In this document: positions 22,899-34,725 of the stretch, in pieces | Position numbering within the stretch: the stretch's first letter is position 1 | Layout: each line of letters begins with the position of its first letter | NCBI GenBank assembly: GCA_022059125.1 | Contig: JAEUWY010000016.1 | Coordinates: 744,001-808,000 of the forward strand | DNA: 64,000 bases | DNA from: Corynespora cassiicola | Taxonomy: Eukaryota; Ascomycota; Dothideomycetes; Pleosporales; Corynesporascaceae | Direction: 5' to 3' | Program-made: the position numbers and the translations under genes | Notes under the pieces: generated by a model | The model's input: only the letters and a program-made list of their open reading frames with translations | Told to the model about the DNA's origin: nothing | Database searches by the model: none

Positions 22899-23798
22899 AC
22901 ATGTTCCTCTGTTTTTTCTTTTCCTCTCTTGCTCATGCGGCCTTGGTGCGGTTTTCTCCTTCCATGGGTAGAGGCAAACAGCGTTATTCACTGAGCGGAC
23001 GGGAGCGATTAGCAAAGTTGTTCACTTGGACGGGACGGGACGGCACGGGACTGGCACGGCGTTCCGGAGCGACGGTATAGATGGACACGAATAGGATACC
23101 CTTACTACCCCTGCTTAAATCACCTACATGCCTTGGATTAGTGTTTGCCGTCTTCAAAATGTGCAAGTCTCCCTTGGAGAGAAAATCCCACACTCGATCA
23201 TACCAACCTGCTGATGGCGCGTGTACAGTCAGTCCTGGCCCCTCCACCGACTTAGATGCCTACCTAGTACAAGACAAACTTTGTTTTCAAACAGGTTGGT
23301 TAGTCAATCATATAGCCAACAGAGCCTTAGATGTTGCAAGCAAACGCTACCTAGATATCCGACCCAGTGGAGAGCTGTTCAAGTCGGGATCAGTTTTAGG
23401 ATCTGCACATGTGGATGGATGGATCTGAGCAAGACAATCAAGCAAGCCAGCTAGCCAGCACCGTCTTAAGGATTTTGAAACGCTTGTATTAACAGGACTG
23501 GATCGCCCCACATACGGCATTGATAGATATGGTGTGTGTGTGTGGCACACATATAGTTCAGTATGGGCACCACCGTCGTCGCTATCGTCGTCGGTCGTCG
23601 GTCGTCTCTCTCCTCTGCATTATCCCCCCGGCGGCACCGTCCCTTCATTCCGTATAATCAACCACCACGGTGGCGGCAAAAAAAAAAAGTTTCTTCGCTT
23701 TATGCCAACCAAGGAGATGGTGTGGAAGGTCAAGGCTTCCTCCTGTGTAGCCCCCTCGAGGGTCGCGGTTTTCCCCCGTCGGGCGTGCCGGTGGTGAT
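22899..23798. other. Convergent spacer IMPase / LSM12-like
   Basis: About 900 nt between two convergent genes. A short TG run sits near 23531-23541, with CGTCGTCGGTCGTCGG repeats after it. No gene was seen. Confidence 0.45.
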
Positions 23799-24702
23799 TC
23801 AACCGCCCTTTCGCGGGGCAATGGGCGTGGCGACCGGGGCACGGGTGGCGCCGCCCGCGTTCTTACGCTTGTAGTAGTTTTCGACAATCTTGCGGACCTG
23901 GGCCAGGCTCTGCGCCTTGTCGGCGGGGGCCTTGAGGCTGTCCAGGGTGTAGGGGGGCTTGACGAGCACGGCGTCGTTGACGACGATGTCGGCGTCTGCC
24001 CAGCGGGTGGGGAGCCTGGGCGGAGTCATGTCAGAATTCGTGTGCACTCTCGAATCAATCACCCCACTATGGCAAATTGGCAAGCAAAGACTCACGTCCT
24101 AGAAATTGCGTCAAAGATCTCCTGGGCCTCCTTGGAGACGCCCTTGCCCTTTTGTGCGTCCTTGCGCTTCATCTCGCGGATCGTCTGCTCCTCGCGGGCC
24201 CTGAGCGCATCCAGGTCGACCTTGGAAATGCTCGGGAGCGCGCCATCGAAGCCGGGGCCGGACTCGGCGATGCGCTCACCAGAGCCGAGCAGCTCGAAGC
24301 TGAGGATGTGGGCAAAGGGGATGATGTGGTAGTCGCCGGGCTGGCTGGAGAGGGGCGCGGAGGGGTTGGGCGGCGCGGGGGCCGTGTTTATGGCGATGGC
24401 ATTGGTGATGTTGCACGTCGTGAACAGGGTGCCCTCGAGCACGTTATTGTGCGGGGCGCATGTGATCTTGATGCTGCAGCGGGCTATCGTCAGCACAGCA
24501 CAGCACAGCGCAGCGGTGGAGGGAGCCGTCCCATGTGGTGGCGCAGAGGCAGGTCGGGGGGGCAGGGGAGGACGAAGACGACAACGTACCGTGCGCCGAC
24601 AGCCTTGTACAGCATCGTATCATTGTCGATGACGTCCTTGGCTGGGCCGACCTTGGGGGTCGCAATCTTGCCGGCAATGCTCTGGCGCTTGCTCTCGGCC
24701 AT
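23799..24702 (-). CDS. LSM12-like anticodon-binding (AD) domain protein
   Basis: Homologue of the Lsm12 family: an N-terminal Sm-like fold plus a C-terminal AD domain. In yeast and animals these proteins associate with Pbp1/ataxin-2 and take part in mRNA regulation. Minus-strand exons are 24702-24590, 24473-24096 and 24015-23799, giving 235 residues. The Sm-like part begins near IKITCAPHNNVLEGTLFT (about 39-56). The AD domain has KVDLDALRAREEQTIREM, GVSKEAQEIFDAISRT joined by splicing to LPTRWADADIVV, and ends with a VRKIVENYYKRK helix. All three features fit the family. Downstream on the same strand lies GND1, with its stop about 820 nt beyond. Confidence 0.85.
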
Positions 24703-25521
24703 GCTTGCTCGTTGCTCGGTGCGCGGTGCTGGGTGGTCGTTGCAGTGTCACTGAGTCCCGTGCTCCGGAGTGCTGAAGGTCAGTCAAATCTACTCGTCTG
24801 TTCCCGATGCTCGCCAAAGACTCCCAAGTGCCCAACGCCGGAGAGTCATGCAAGCAGAAAGAAGACAGGGCAAAGGAGCGACAAGAAGGAAGAGAGCTGC
24901 GGGTGCACGCGACCGGACGGGGAGAGGGTGCGTCGGGGCGCAAAGAGAGGGGAGGACAGCACAGGGCGGCCGACGTGGTGGAGAGTACCTGGGCTTTGGC
25001 CGTCGGTCGCTTCGGTCAAGCCGTGGTCCAAGGAATCTTTCCGGGGTGCCTGCCGCCGCGTCGATCACGTCGCGCCCGCTTTGACGCTGCGCTTGGGGGG
25101 TTTTGGGGCCTGTCGCGCGGGCTGGGGAAAAGGAGCGCTGCTCTGACAGCTGCGGGAGTGCTGGGCGGTGGAATTGCTACGCCTACGGCTGCGGCGGGCT
25201 GCGGCTGCTGCGATCTGGCGCGGGCGAAATGGGGTTGCGGTGCGCACACGGCTGCCTCAGGGTCCCGGCCCTGCGCTACGCCGCATCCCGCCTAGCGCCC
25301 CCTTGACGCCCTCGACGCCCTCGACGCCCTCTATGCCCTCCCGTCCTGGGCACGGCTTCACCAGCTCGCTCTCGGGAAGACCACCGTCTTCAAAGGGTGC
25401 GTAATAAATTTTCATTCATCTCGAGCAGTCTTGTTTATCCTATATATGCATACTTTTCCACACGCAGATATGGGACAGCGCTCGGCTGCCATTACTCGTC
25501 ATCCCCCACACGTCCCGCCGT
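24703..25521. other. LSM12-like promoter and GND1 3' flank
   Basis: About 820 nt, GC-rich, with no supported gene. It includes the 9-bp repeat listed at 25305-25340. Confidence 0.45.
25305..25340. repeat. 9-bp tandem repeat GACGCCCTC x4
   Basis: Three exact copies of GACGCCCTC followed by the variant TATGCCCTC, about 180 nt downstream of the GND1 stop codon. Confidence 0.85.
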
Positions 25522-27527
25522 CTACGCGTTGTACGTCGAGGCAGACACGTTTCCTCCCCTTCCGGTCCAGTTGACGTGGATGTCCTTGCCCTCGGGGTAC
25601 GCGTCGTTGGCGAACTCGGGCTTGACCCTGAAGGTGTGGGCACCGAAGTAGTCACGCTGGGCCTGCAGCAGGTTGGCCGGCAGGTCCTTGGTGCGGTAGC
25701 CGTCGTAGAAGCTGAGCGCGGTGCTGAAGGCAGGGGTGGGAATGCCCCAGAGAGCTCCCTTGGAGACGACGCTGCGGCTTGTCAGTATGGTGCTCGGCCA
25801 CAGAAGGCGGGCTGCTACTCACTCTCTCCATCCGGACTGAGCCTTGTGGATAGCCTTGTTGAAGAAGTCGTCGAACAGCAGGTTCTCGAGGTCGGGGTTG
25901 GCGCGGTAGCTGTACGCGCGTTAGCAAGCCCTCTCCCTTGTCAGACTACTCCCACTTACGCCTTGGTGATGTCCTTGAGGAAGACGGAGCGGATGATGCA
26001 GCCACCACGCCACATGAGGGCAATCTCGGGCTTGTTCAACTTCCAGCCGTACTCCTTGGCGGCCTATTGCATGGTTAGCCAGGCTCCATGCCCTCTGCTT
26101 GGGAGGGAGAAACAAAAAAACGTACGTTCTGGATGAGCATGAAACCCTGGGCGTACGAGATGATCTTGGACGCGTACAGGGCCTGCTCGAGGTTGTCGAT
26201 GAAAGCCTTCTTGTCACCAGTGAAGCTGGGGCTGGGTCCGTCGAGGAGGCCAGAGGCACGGATACGCTCGCCCTTGAGCGAGGACAGGCAGCGGGCGAAG
26301 ACGGCCTCGCCGATCAGAGTGACGGGCATACCGAGGTCGAGCGCGTTGATGGCGGTCCACTTTCCGGTACCCTTCTGACCAGCAGAGTCGAGGATCTTCT
26401 CGACAATAGGCGAGCCATCGGCGTCGTCGTTCTTGTACATGATATCACGGGTAATCTCGATCAGGAAAGAGTCGAGGACACCCTTGTTCCACTCGGCGAA
26501 GACGTCTCCGATCTCCTTGTTGGAGAGACCAAGACCACGCTTCATGATGTCGTACGCCTGCACACAGTGTCAGAACAATGTCTACCCCGGGTGCTCTCGA
26601 GCCCAACATACCTCGCAAATCAGCTGCATGTCACCGTACTCGATACCGTTGTGAACCATCTTGACGTAGTGGCCAGCACCCTCGTCACCGACCCACTGGC
26701 AGCAGGCCTCGCCGTCAGACTTGGCGGAGATGGACTGGAGGACGTCCTTGATGTATGGCCAGGCCTCCTCGTTACCACCGGGCATGATGCTGGGGCCGTA
26801 GCGGGCACCCTCCTCTCCACCGGACACACCGGAGCCGACGAAGCGGATACCCTTGGTAGCCAGGTACTTGGTGCGGCGGTTGGTGTCGGGGTAGTGGGAG
26901 TTTCCGCCGTCAATGATGATGTCGCCCTCCTCAAGGCCGCCCTCGTTCAAGAGGAGCTCAATGAAGTCGTCGACGGGCTTGCCGGCCATGACGAGCAACA
27001 TCATGCGGCGGGGCTTCTTGAGCTTCGCGACGAACTCCTTGATGGAGTGGGCGCCGACGATGGACTTGCCCTTGGCCTCTGCTCCGTGTTAGCCGTGATC
27101 AAGAGGTCGCCCGTGGCGCTCGCTGGCGGCGGAGTGCCATACCATCGTTCAAAAACCGGTCGACCTTGGCGACACTATCACATCTGTCAATCTAGGCCCA
27201 GACGGGGTGTGGGTGGTGGGTCTTACGTTCTGTTGAATGCTACAACCTGGGCGTTTTGTCAGAGGGCTAACTCAGCAGTTTGAAGTGGGGTTGGGAGCAT
27301 ACTGTGAATCCGTGATCGGCGCTTGGGGAGAGTTAGCATCTGCTTATGAGAAGAGGCGGCGGGGATGGGTAATGGCTTACGCATTAAGGATCAGGTTCTG
27401 TCCCATGACCTGGACGAGGCTGGTCAGTACATGTCGGACCAGAGGGGAGAGCGCGGCAGCCCAGAGCGAGGGGGACGAGACTTACAGCCAGGCCGATGAG
27501 GCCGAAGTCGCCAACAGCTTCAGTCAT
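25522..27527 (-). CDS. GND1: 6-phosphogluconate dehydrogenase, decarboxylating
   Basis: Cytosolic oxidative pentose-phosphate enzyme: 6-phosphogluconate + NADP+ to ribulose-5-phosphate + CO2 + NADPH. Ten minus-strand exons: 27527-27486, 27409-27381, 27321-27303, 27246-27227, 27174-27143, 27078-26612, 26557-26126, 26063-25960, 25909-25823 and 25771-25522. They give 493 residues, normal for the family. The NADP fold starts [14 protein letters not shown], with VVAFNRT as the strand and Arg that select NADP. Substrate motifs include [29 protein letters not shown] and [18 protein letters not shown]. The C-terminus [11 protein letters not shown] is the usual tail. Exons 1-5 are only 19-42 nt each, yet each join restores a conserved residue order, so the model is well supported. 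Confidence 0.95.
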
Positions 27528-28934
27528 GGTGGGGGATTATGTGAGCTGTACAGATGGACCTGAGGAGGTGAAGTCAGAGGGATGGCGGGGTAGTGCAGCA
27601 GCGACCCGGGCGCGCAGCAAGACGAGGCAATTGGGGGGAGGGGCTGGTGGTGGATGGGATGGGAGATGAAGGAAGACGCACGGCGGGGGGAGAGTTGCAG
27701 ATAAGTAGAAGCCCTGTGGTTCCGACCGGAAGAGTCTGGAGTTTGATGGTGGTAGCGCCTGCGTGGGCGGGGCAATGTCTGCGTCAATGAGCGGGCGGCG
27801 GCTCGATGGCTGAGGGCCAGCAGCTCGCACGTCCCGTAATTGATCCCTACAGAATCTTCCTAATCCACATAATCCACGGAGAATGCTTCGGCCGCGGCGG
27901 TAGCGCGCCCTGGGTGCTCTCGACGGCTGCCATACTCGAGCGCTGGCCTGCGCTGGCCTGCGCTGGGCCTGGGCCGGCAACGGTCGACCTCCGCCATGGC
28001 TCCGCGGAAAACGCGAGGCCGTCGCGGCATGCTGTGCGGTATGGGCGGCGGCCAGCCTGCCCCTCTGCCCCTCGCCGGTGCTGGTGGCATCATAGCAGCG
28101 TGCCTGGATTAGGTAGGGCTGGCGGCGGCATCGGTCACGTGCGCGGCGGGGCTGGCTCCTGCGCCGCTTTTCCCTCTGGGCCAGCCCCAGCCCCAGCCAG
28201 TCCCAGCACACCCGCCGACGCGACACCCAACAGATTCCAATCAGCCGCCCTTACGAGAGCATCCACGCGCTTCCGTAATTGCACGCTCGCCCGGCCCGCC
28301 CACCCACAGCACCGCTGCTGCAGCCATTGCGCATTGCGCTTGCTCGCCGGCCACCGGTCAAAGCCCGACGCCGCAGCAGGGCGGGTTTTTATCCGCTGCA
28401 CTCCTGGGCACGCCTGATCCATCCCACGCCCGCGCCCATCCCACGGACGCTTCGGGAAGGTCTTGGCACCCTGTCAGCCAGTGCGGCATTATCCACCCCG
28501 ACGACACATCGCATGCAAAAACTGTGCACCTCACCTGAACGACCCCGCGGCCGAAGCGCTAGCATCTGGCTCCGCCTGAATACCTAAGCAACAGCCTGTC
28601 CCCCGGCGAGCCAGCGAGGATTCGCCGACCCCAACGACGTCACTGCCCCTTGGGACCACCACGCGCCGACACAAACATTGCGAAACTTCTCCCTCAACGA
28701 CCCACGGCCACCTCCGCGTCACTCCGGCCAACCCCAACACCAACCCAACACCTCGTCGCTCGCCGCTTGATCCCCACGGTACGCGACCAATTTCTCCGAA
28801 GTCCGCCGCCGCCGGTGCCCTCGTCGCCACCGCCAGCCCTTGACTTGTTGGTCAAATCTCTACCTCGAAAAAAAAAAAGATCACTGCACTGACACGACGT
28901 CCTCAACCCCAGCCAACCCGCCAAGGTCACCGCC
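27528..28934. other. Divergent promoter region GND1 / RBM42-like
   Basis: About 1.4 kb, GC- and C-rich, between divergent start codons. It holds the 10-11 bp array at 27940-27970. No coding region is supported; the Arg/Pro-rich open frames are compositional. Confidence 0.45.
27940..27970. repeat. 10-11 bp tandem repeat GCGCTGG(G)CCT x3
   Basis: Two GCGCTGGCCT units followed by one GCGCTGGGCCT. This matches the array at 6680-6712. Confidence 0.8.
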
Positions 28935-29924
28935 ATGGCAGCAAACCTCCCTACCCACCCTTCCCTCCCCGCCCGCCCTCCTCCCTCCTCGTACGCCGCG
29001 CCGCCCGTCCACCACAACGGTGCTGCTGGCGCGCGCCCGTTCGCAGGCTTCACTCCTCGCTCGGTCTCTGCGCAGATCGCCCCGCCGGTCACTGCCGCTC
29101 CTAGCGTGTACCCGCAGGCGAATGTGAGCACAGCACCCTCTCCCTATGCGAGCAGTGGTACTTACTACGACAACTCGTACGCAGCTTATGGCACCGCGAC
29201 CCCCACCGCCGCATATCCTGCAAACCCTCCCATGAGCCGTGGCTATGGCGCTGGTTCTTATGATGCTGAGGAGGAGGCGCGCATTGCAGAGTGGAGCAAC
29301 GCATATGCACAGGACGCGAACGGCAAGAAGGGCGCCAACGCCGCCGGCGCCGCTGGCGCCAACCGTCCCGAGGCTGCGTCCACTCCCGACAGCGAGGCAG
29401 GCACCAAGACGGGCAAGCAGAAGACGGTAGTCCGCGAGGCTGGTGGAAAGTCCTGGGAGGACCCTTCTTTGCTCGAGTGGGACCCCATGCACCCTCGTCT
29501 CTTCATCGGTAACCTTGCTGGTGAGGTGACCGACGACTCCCTCCTCAAGGCCTTTTCCAAGTATCCCTCCGTCTCCAAGGCCCGCGTCGTTCGCGACAAG
29601 CGCACTACCAAGAGCAAGAGCTACGGCTTTGTCAGCTTCGCCGACACCGATGACTACTTCAAGGCAGCCAAGGAGATGCAAGGCAAGTACATTGGCAGCC
29701 ACCCTGTCCTCATCAAGCGGGCCAACACGACCGTCAAGGCTGTCACCAAGAAGGACGAAAAGCACAAGCACGGCAAGAAGAACCTGAACAAGCAGAACCA
29801 GAACATCTCCGGATCCGGTGCCGCTGTTCATCCCGCCGCGGCCGCCATCAACCCCACGCCCGCTCGTCCCGCTGGCGTACAGAAGAAGAAGGGCAAGCAA
29901 GCCGCTCCCCGCTTCCTTGGCTGA
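28935..29924 (+). CDS. RBM42-like RNA-binding protein (single RRM)
   Basis: RRM protein resembling human RBM42, whose homologues bind RNA and associate with splicing and hnRNP factors. It is a single exon of 329 residues. Residues 1-105 are Pro/Ala/Ser/Tyr-rich and disordered in character. Residues 109-125 (YDAEEEARIAEWSNAYA) form a helical block, followed by an Ala/Gly-rich linker. The RRM spans about 188-265, with RNP2 LFIGNL (189-194) and RNP1 KSYGFVSF (228-235). WEDPSLLEWDP just before the RRM also fits the RBM42 type. The tail is Lys-rich (KKDEKHKHGKKN, QKKKGKQ). The start is preceded by CACCGCC, a good fungal context. Confidence 0.87.
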   Translation: MAANLPTHPSLPARPPPSSYAAPPVHHNGAAGARPFAGFTPRSVSAQIAPPVTAAPSVYPQANVSTAPSPYASSGTYYDNSYAAYGTATPTAAYPANPPMSRGYGAGSYDAEEEARIAEWSNAYAQDANGKKGANAAGAAGANRPEAASTPDSEAGTKTGKQKTVVREAGGKSWEDPSLLEWDPMHPRLFIGNLAGEVTDDSLLKAFSKYPSVSKARVVRDKRTTKSKSYGFVSFADTDDYFKAAKEMQGKYIGSHPVLIKRANTTVKAVTKKDEKHKHGKKNLNKQNQNISGSGAAVHPAAAAINPTPARPAGVQKKKGKQAAPRFLG

Positions 29925-30678
29925 TCGGTTTTCTACCTTTGTTTGATCAACCACACCCACATCAATGCATCCTTTCAATTGTGCTGCTCACTCTTTAGAG
30001 CGACCCGGCACCCGATCGGACTTTGAATCTTCGAGACACGATTGCCCTAGGTCAGTGTTACCATATTTTACCTTATATCCCATTACATGTCTCATCACTT
30101 TTTTTTCCCCCAACATATCCTTAATATCTTGGATTGGCGTTAAACGGTTTTATTAGTTATCAAACGGGTTACTGTCAAAGTGCGGAACGATGGACACGTT
30201 CGCTCACTGCCCGAGTTTTTTGGGGAGTGAGGCTCACGATTACTCATCAAGTTTTGCGCATGTATACATACAAACACCCTGCATATAGCCTCCAGCTTAC
30301 ACTCGTTCTGCGTGAGAGACACCAACTCCCACGCAGGCGAAGTCAAAGCCAGGGTCATTGCAGTCGAATCAGCCAGTCACCACATGGTGTAGCTACAAGT
30401 TTAATATGACAAAACCCTCCATATGCATAGAAACCGCGTGATTCTATAATCTGTGATGATTGTCTGAGTTCCATAAAACTGCCAATCGCTCCCTGGACAC
30501 ACTTCCTTGTTGTGGAGGTCGGCCTGCACGTGATGATCGGCCTTGGCGGACGGGGCAATCGCGCTCAGGACGCGACCAAAAGATTCAAGACATCACCCCC
30601 GAACCACTGCGCCTATCCAACCCCCCATCGTCAACCCCTCCACCCCGCGGCGTCGCTGTCGCATCGCCCCGAGCCATC
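29925..30678. other. RBM42-like / SSR4 spacer
   Basis: Tandem spacer of 754 nt. T-rich sequence near 30060-30115 probably marks the 3' end of the RRM gene. No other gene was seen. Confidence 0.45.
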
Positions 30679-32863
30679 ATGTACGGATTCAACCAGAACG
30701 TTCCGGCCAGCGACCCAAGCGCGCAGGTCCCAAATAACCTGGTGAGAGCCACATGCACCCGCCGCTCCATCACGCCCATTGCTGACCCAATAGCTCCCTC
30801 ACGTCCATCTGGTATCTTCGTACAGATTCGCAGCCACTGCATCGCTGCAGCCCGCACAAGCGCTTGACTACCTCACCAAGGGACCCCAGATTACCAGAGA
30901 CACGTCTTCGGTTGCCTGGACCTACTTCTCATCCCCGCCCCCAGATGGCACTGTGCTCCTGACATGGCAGCCACCGCGTCTAGGCACTCACTTTGCCTCT
31001 GATGGCCTGGTTTGGGCGGATCCGGAGACCATCTTCGAGACCAACATCCGCGGATACGTACGTGTACAATACAAGTGAGCTAGCTTGGCCCTCTACTGAC
31101 TTTCACCACAGTCTCTCCAGATTCTCATCCACAAGTCCGGATACCACTATCCTATAGAACAGTTCGCCGTCCATGCCCGCTACCGCTACAGAATCGTCAA
31201 CGGCCCTGGCGCATTCGACCCGAACTTGTGGATAGTACACTACGCGCCCGCCGACCCTAGCCTTAGGATCGCCGCGAACCAGATTCCTCTGCCGCGTGAG
31301 ACACATGCCGTCTTGCAGACGCGTGCGCAGCTCCAGGCCGCTGGCCCATTGATGCGCAAAGAGTTCATGCTCCAGGACAGTGCCAACTGGCCCAAGGTTG
31401 AATTCGCTCAGAACGCTGCTAGACCTCAGCAGCCCTACTACAATCCAATGCAGCCCGGCCGCTACGCCGCACAGCCACCTCCAGCCAAACGCCAACGTCT
31501 TCCTGCCCAACAGCAGGCGCGCCAATCCGTCCCCCCCGCCGCAGGTGCCGACCCGCTACTTGAAGAGGAGGAGAATGCTACGCAAGATAGCTTCGATTTC
31601 ATGACGCCGCGGGAAATCAGTCTTTCGCGATACAAACAGCATCACGAATGGATGGAAGAGATCTTTTCGTCGCCTTACTCCATCAACAAGCTCCTACCGA
31701 TCGACCTCGGACTTGGACTGATGGGTGAGTTGGCGCCTCTCACTGCCGGAATTCTGGATGCTCCTGGAGGAGAGCATCCTCGCGTGAACGCGCCGGGTGT
31801 GGAGCGACCAGGCGTGAATGAGAAAGAATACAACGTCAAGAGTTACACGAAACTGGAACCCGAGCAGTTGAAGGACTTTGAGAAACGCGTGGCAGATCAT
31901 GTAGCAAAGGAGCAGGCTGAGATTGACAGGATGAAGGCCGCCCATGCGAAGAGGGTTGCTGATGTCAAGCGGACTCGTACGTACATCAAGGCCGAGCGCC
32001 GGCTTCGAGACCTGGGCCGCACATCGACTGTTGGCGAGGAGGACGAGAACCCCCTGGATGAGGTGGTGCATGATTTGGAAAAGACGCTTGGCGTAACTTT
32101 CGACATGAGAAAGCACGTCGTGTGCGTGGAGAAGGGCGGATACATTGAAGAGCAGCATCCTCCCGCGCCCAAGCCGCAGGTCAACGGAAACGGCAATGCA
32201 CAGCCGAACACGAATGGAGGTGCGAACGACTCGAGTAACGAGGGCGGGATAGATGCGGATAACACTGCGGCAAGCCTTTTGGACCAATACGGCTCTGGAT
32301 CCTTGGGCGGAACACCTGGCGCCAACTTGTCGGTCCCCCAGATATCGCAGCCAGCAAGTCAGTCGCAGTCCGCTGTGGCCACACCAAGTGCGCCAACGGC
32401 CGACCCCGCCCAAGGCACAGCCTTTGACGAGCAGACTGCCAATATTGAAGAATTAGGCAGCGGAAATGACCTGGTGGATCTCGATGTAGAGATGTCTGGT
32501 ATGACCAATGTCGAAGAGAAGGGTCCTGGGAGTGACTGGGTCATGGTAGATGATCAGGCGCCAGGCAATGCTCAGCAGACGGGTGCCAACAGTGTTCAGC
32601 CTGGTTCCACTAGCAATACCGTAGCAGACCAGAGTGCCATGCCCAACACTGGCGTAGACACAGAAACTGGCGGCAGTATGTTCGACACGCCCGACTTTGG
32701 CAGCTTTGACAACCTGGATACAGCTGGAGACGCGCTCGCCGATTACACCAATGTGGGCGACGACAACATGGGACTTGATCTCGTAGATGATTCGGCTTTT
32801 GGGGATGCTTTCCATGGCACAGAAATGCATCATGGGGAGACTGGAGACGGGGACAACGCGTAG
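30679..32863 (+). CDS. SSR4: SWI/SNF and RSC complex subunit Ssr4
   Basis: Fungal-specific subunit of the SWI/SNF and RSC chromatin remodellers, described in fission yeast; acts in the nucleus. Exons are 30679-30741, 30794-31057 and 31112-32863, giving 692 residues. The N-terminal Ssr4 domain (about 20-180) shows LPHVHLVSSYRFAATAS, VAWTYFSSPPPDGTVLLTWQ, HFASDGLVWADPE and LWIVHYAPADPS. A second conserved block around 290-350 has FDFMTPREISLSRYKQHHEW and SSPYSINKLLPIDLGLG. A coiled-coil-prone charged region (about 385-470) and an acidic, Asn/Gln/Gly-rich tail follow. The tail carries several short acidic patches (DLVDLDVEM, DDNMGLDLVDDSAFGD) that look like interaction segments. Confidence 0.88.
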
Positions 32864-34725
32864 AACGCAGCTTTCCCATATGATCCGTCATTGAACTTTG
32901 GGTGAGATAGGACATTGTCTCAGGCATGCAATCGAGGTCGATTTTGGAGTTAGAATGCTTCCGGGTATCAGGCGTCTTGGTCGTGGTCAGACAGACGAGC
33001 TTCAAGCTCGTCGTTGGGATACGAGTTCACTTCCTTGGTCGTCTTCAAGACGACCTCTGTACTATGAAAAATATCATTTTCCATCACGTCAGTCTTAAAA
33101 AGCTTGATTCGAAAACAGGGCAGGATCTCTTGGATTTAGTCGCATGCAGACCCAGATCGTGTCCACGATATAATTATAGGCCCATCTCTATCAACGATGC
33201 ACAAATGTGGGTCAATCGGTCCTTCACTGGTTAGAACAATGGACGAAAAGGCCTTTGGATTTGTACCTCGAGTGCTGAGCCCCGCTCCTATGCCAGCGTG
33301 TCAGACATGGCCGAACGGCGAGGTTGCATCTCCCCTTTGGGCACTATACTTTGTGATACAGCATGCATGGCGTTTCGGTGTTTTGGCCCAGCGCACCGTG
33401 GTTGAGGCTGTAAGACGGCAAGCCGTTATATCCGAGAGATGGATGCCAGTCTAAGATATCGTGGTTGACGTAATGGCCGGGTTAGGTGTCTGCTGCCATC
33501 TGTCCGCAGCGATGCGAATGCGGGCGGAACAAGACGGGCATACCAAGCACTGGGTTCATCGATGGTCATCCGAAACGAGAGTCGACGACTGACGCCCACA
33601 CAGCCCCAGCCGACGAATCACGCTCTCACAGCAGCATACTAGCCGAAAGCTTATCGTAACGCAATGGCTACCTCTCGCACACCTAACCTCACACGAACTC
33701 CTTCGTCGAGAGAATATCTCACCGAGCATCACGTCATGATGTCCAGGGCGCGCGATCGCAGACTGCGCACTTGCAAAGGCCATGCCGTGATCGGCAGCCC
33801 CTCAAGATCTGGACGAAGATAGCAAGAGAGCAAGAAAAAAATTGTCCAGCGCCTGCATCATTATACTGCAGGCGATACCTCGAGCTGAGAGACTACAGCA
33901 CCTAGCCACTTGACGCGTCCAACCAGGACCAGCGACCCTGAGTGTTGGGAGCCCGTCCGGCCGTTCTCCAGCCCTCACGATCGACAAACGCCCATCAGCT
34001 AAACTTAGAGCCCAGACTGTGCAAAGCAACGAACAATTGAGGAGAAGCTTTTTAGCGCCAATAGCGTACGAGCGGTAGGGCGACGGTCTGCTCCAGCGCT
34101 AGCACGTCGCGGCCCAGTGACGATGGGCGCCCAGCTCCCGAGCACTGTCCGTCACCCGCGACGCCAGCGGGAGCATGCAGCGAACTGGGCTTGTATAGGA
34201 AATCCGGTCGTTGCTAGACATTTGTTGAGCTTTATGCGAACCCTGGGGCAGTGGGATGCCACAGGCCCTAGTCCCTGGCCTGAATGTTCGCCTTCTTGGT
34301 GTGGTGCTTGAACTGGGTTGGGGTAGACGGCCTTGCATGCATTCATTGGAGATGGGAGAGGGGGGCGAGGGGGCGAGGGTATGTGCCTGTTCGATAGGCG
34401 GCATTGCCGGTGCGGCCGCAATGCAGGCGGGTATGGCGTCGCCAGATCTGTGTGTAAGTCGAGACCTTGCATGTCCCGGCTTTGCATTTCTTTTTTCCTT
34501 TTTTCGATACAAGGTTAGGTGCTTTTCTGGGGGGGGGGGGACGAGTCTTGCGTTTTCTCCTCCATCTCCCGTACGAACTACTTCTTAAACAACGCTCGCC
34601 CGTTCGATGTTTCCAAACATTCTCCACCTCATGCCTCCTGTTCTCACTGTTCGTTCTTAGCAATTGACAGCTTGCTGCATTGCTATCGTCCCTTCTTTTT
34701 TTCTCTTTTAAAACAATTCCTCACA
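32864..34725. other. Intergenic region SSR4 / tyrosinase
   Basis: About 1.9 kb in which I see no supported gene. It contains a G12 run at 34529-34540 and a pyrimidine-rich stretch just before the tyrosinase start. Confidence 0.45.

Noticed and set aside
26099..27283. Long plus-strand open frame (394 codons)
   Set aside because: It lies fully antisense to the well-supported ten-exon GND1 gene and its translation is only the mirror of that codon bias; no domain seen.
28881..29978. Long minus-strand open frame (365 codons)
   Set aside because: Antisense shadow of the RBM42-like gene; Val/Leu/Gly-rich with no start context or domain.
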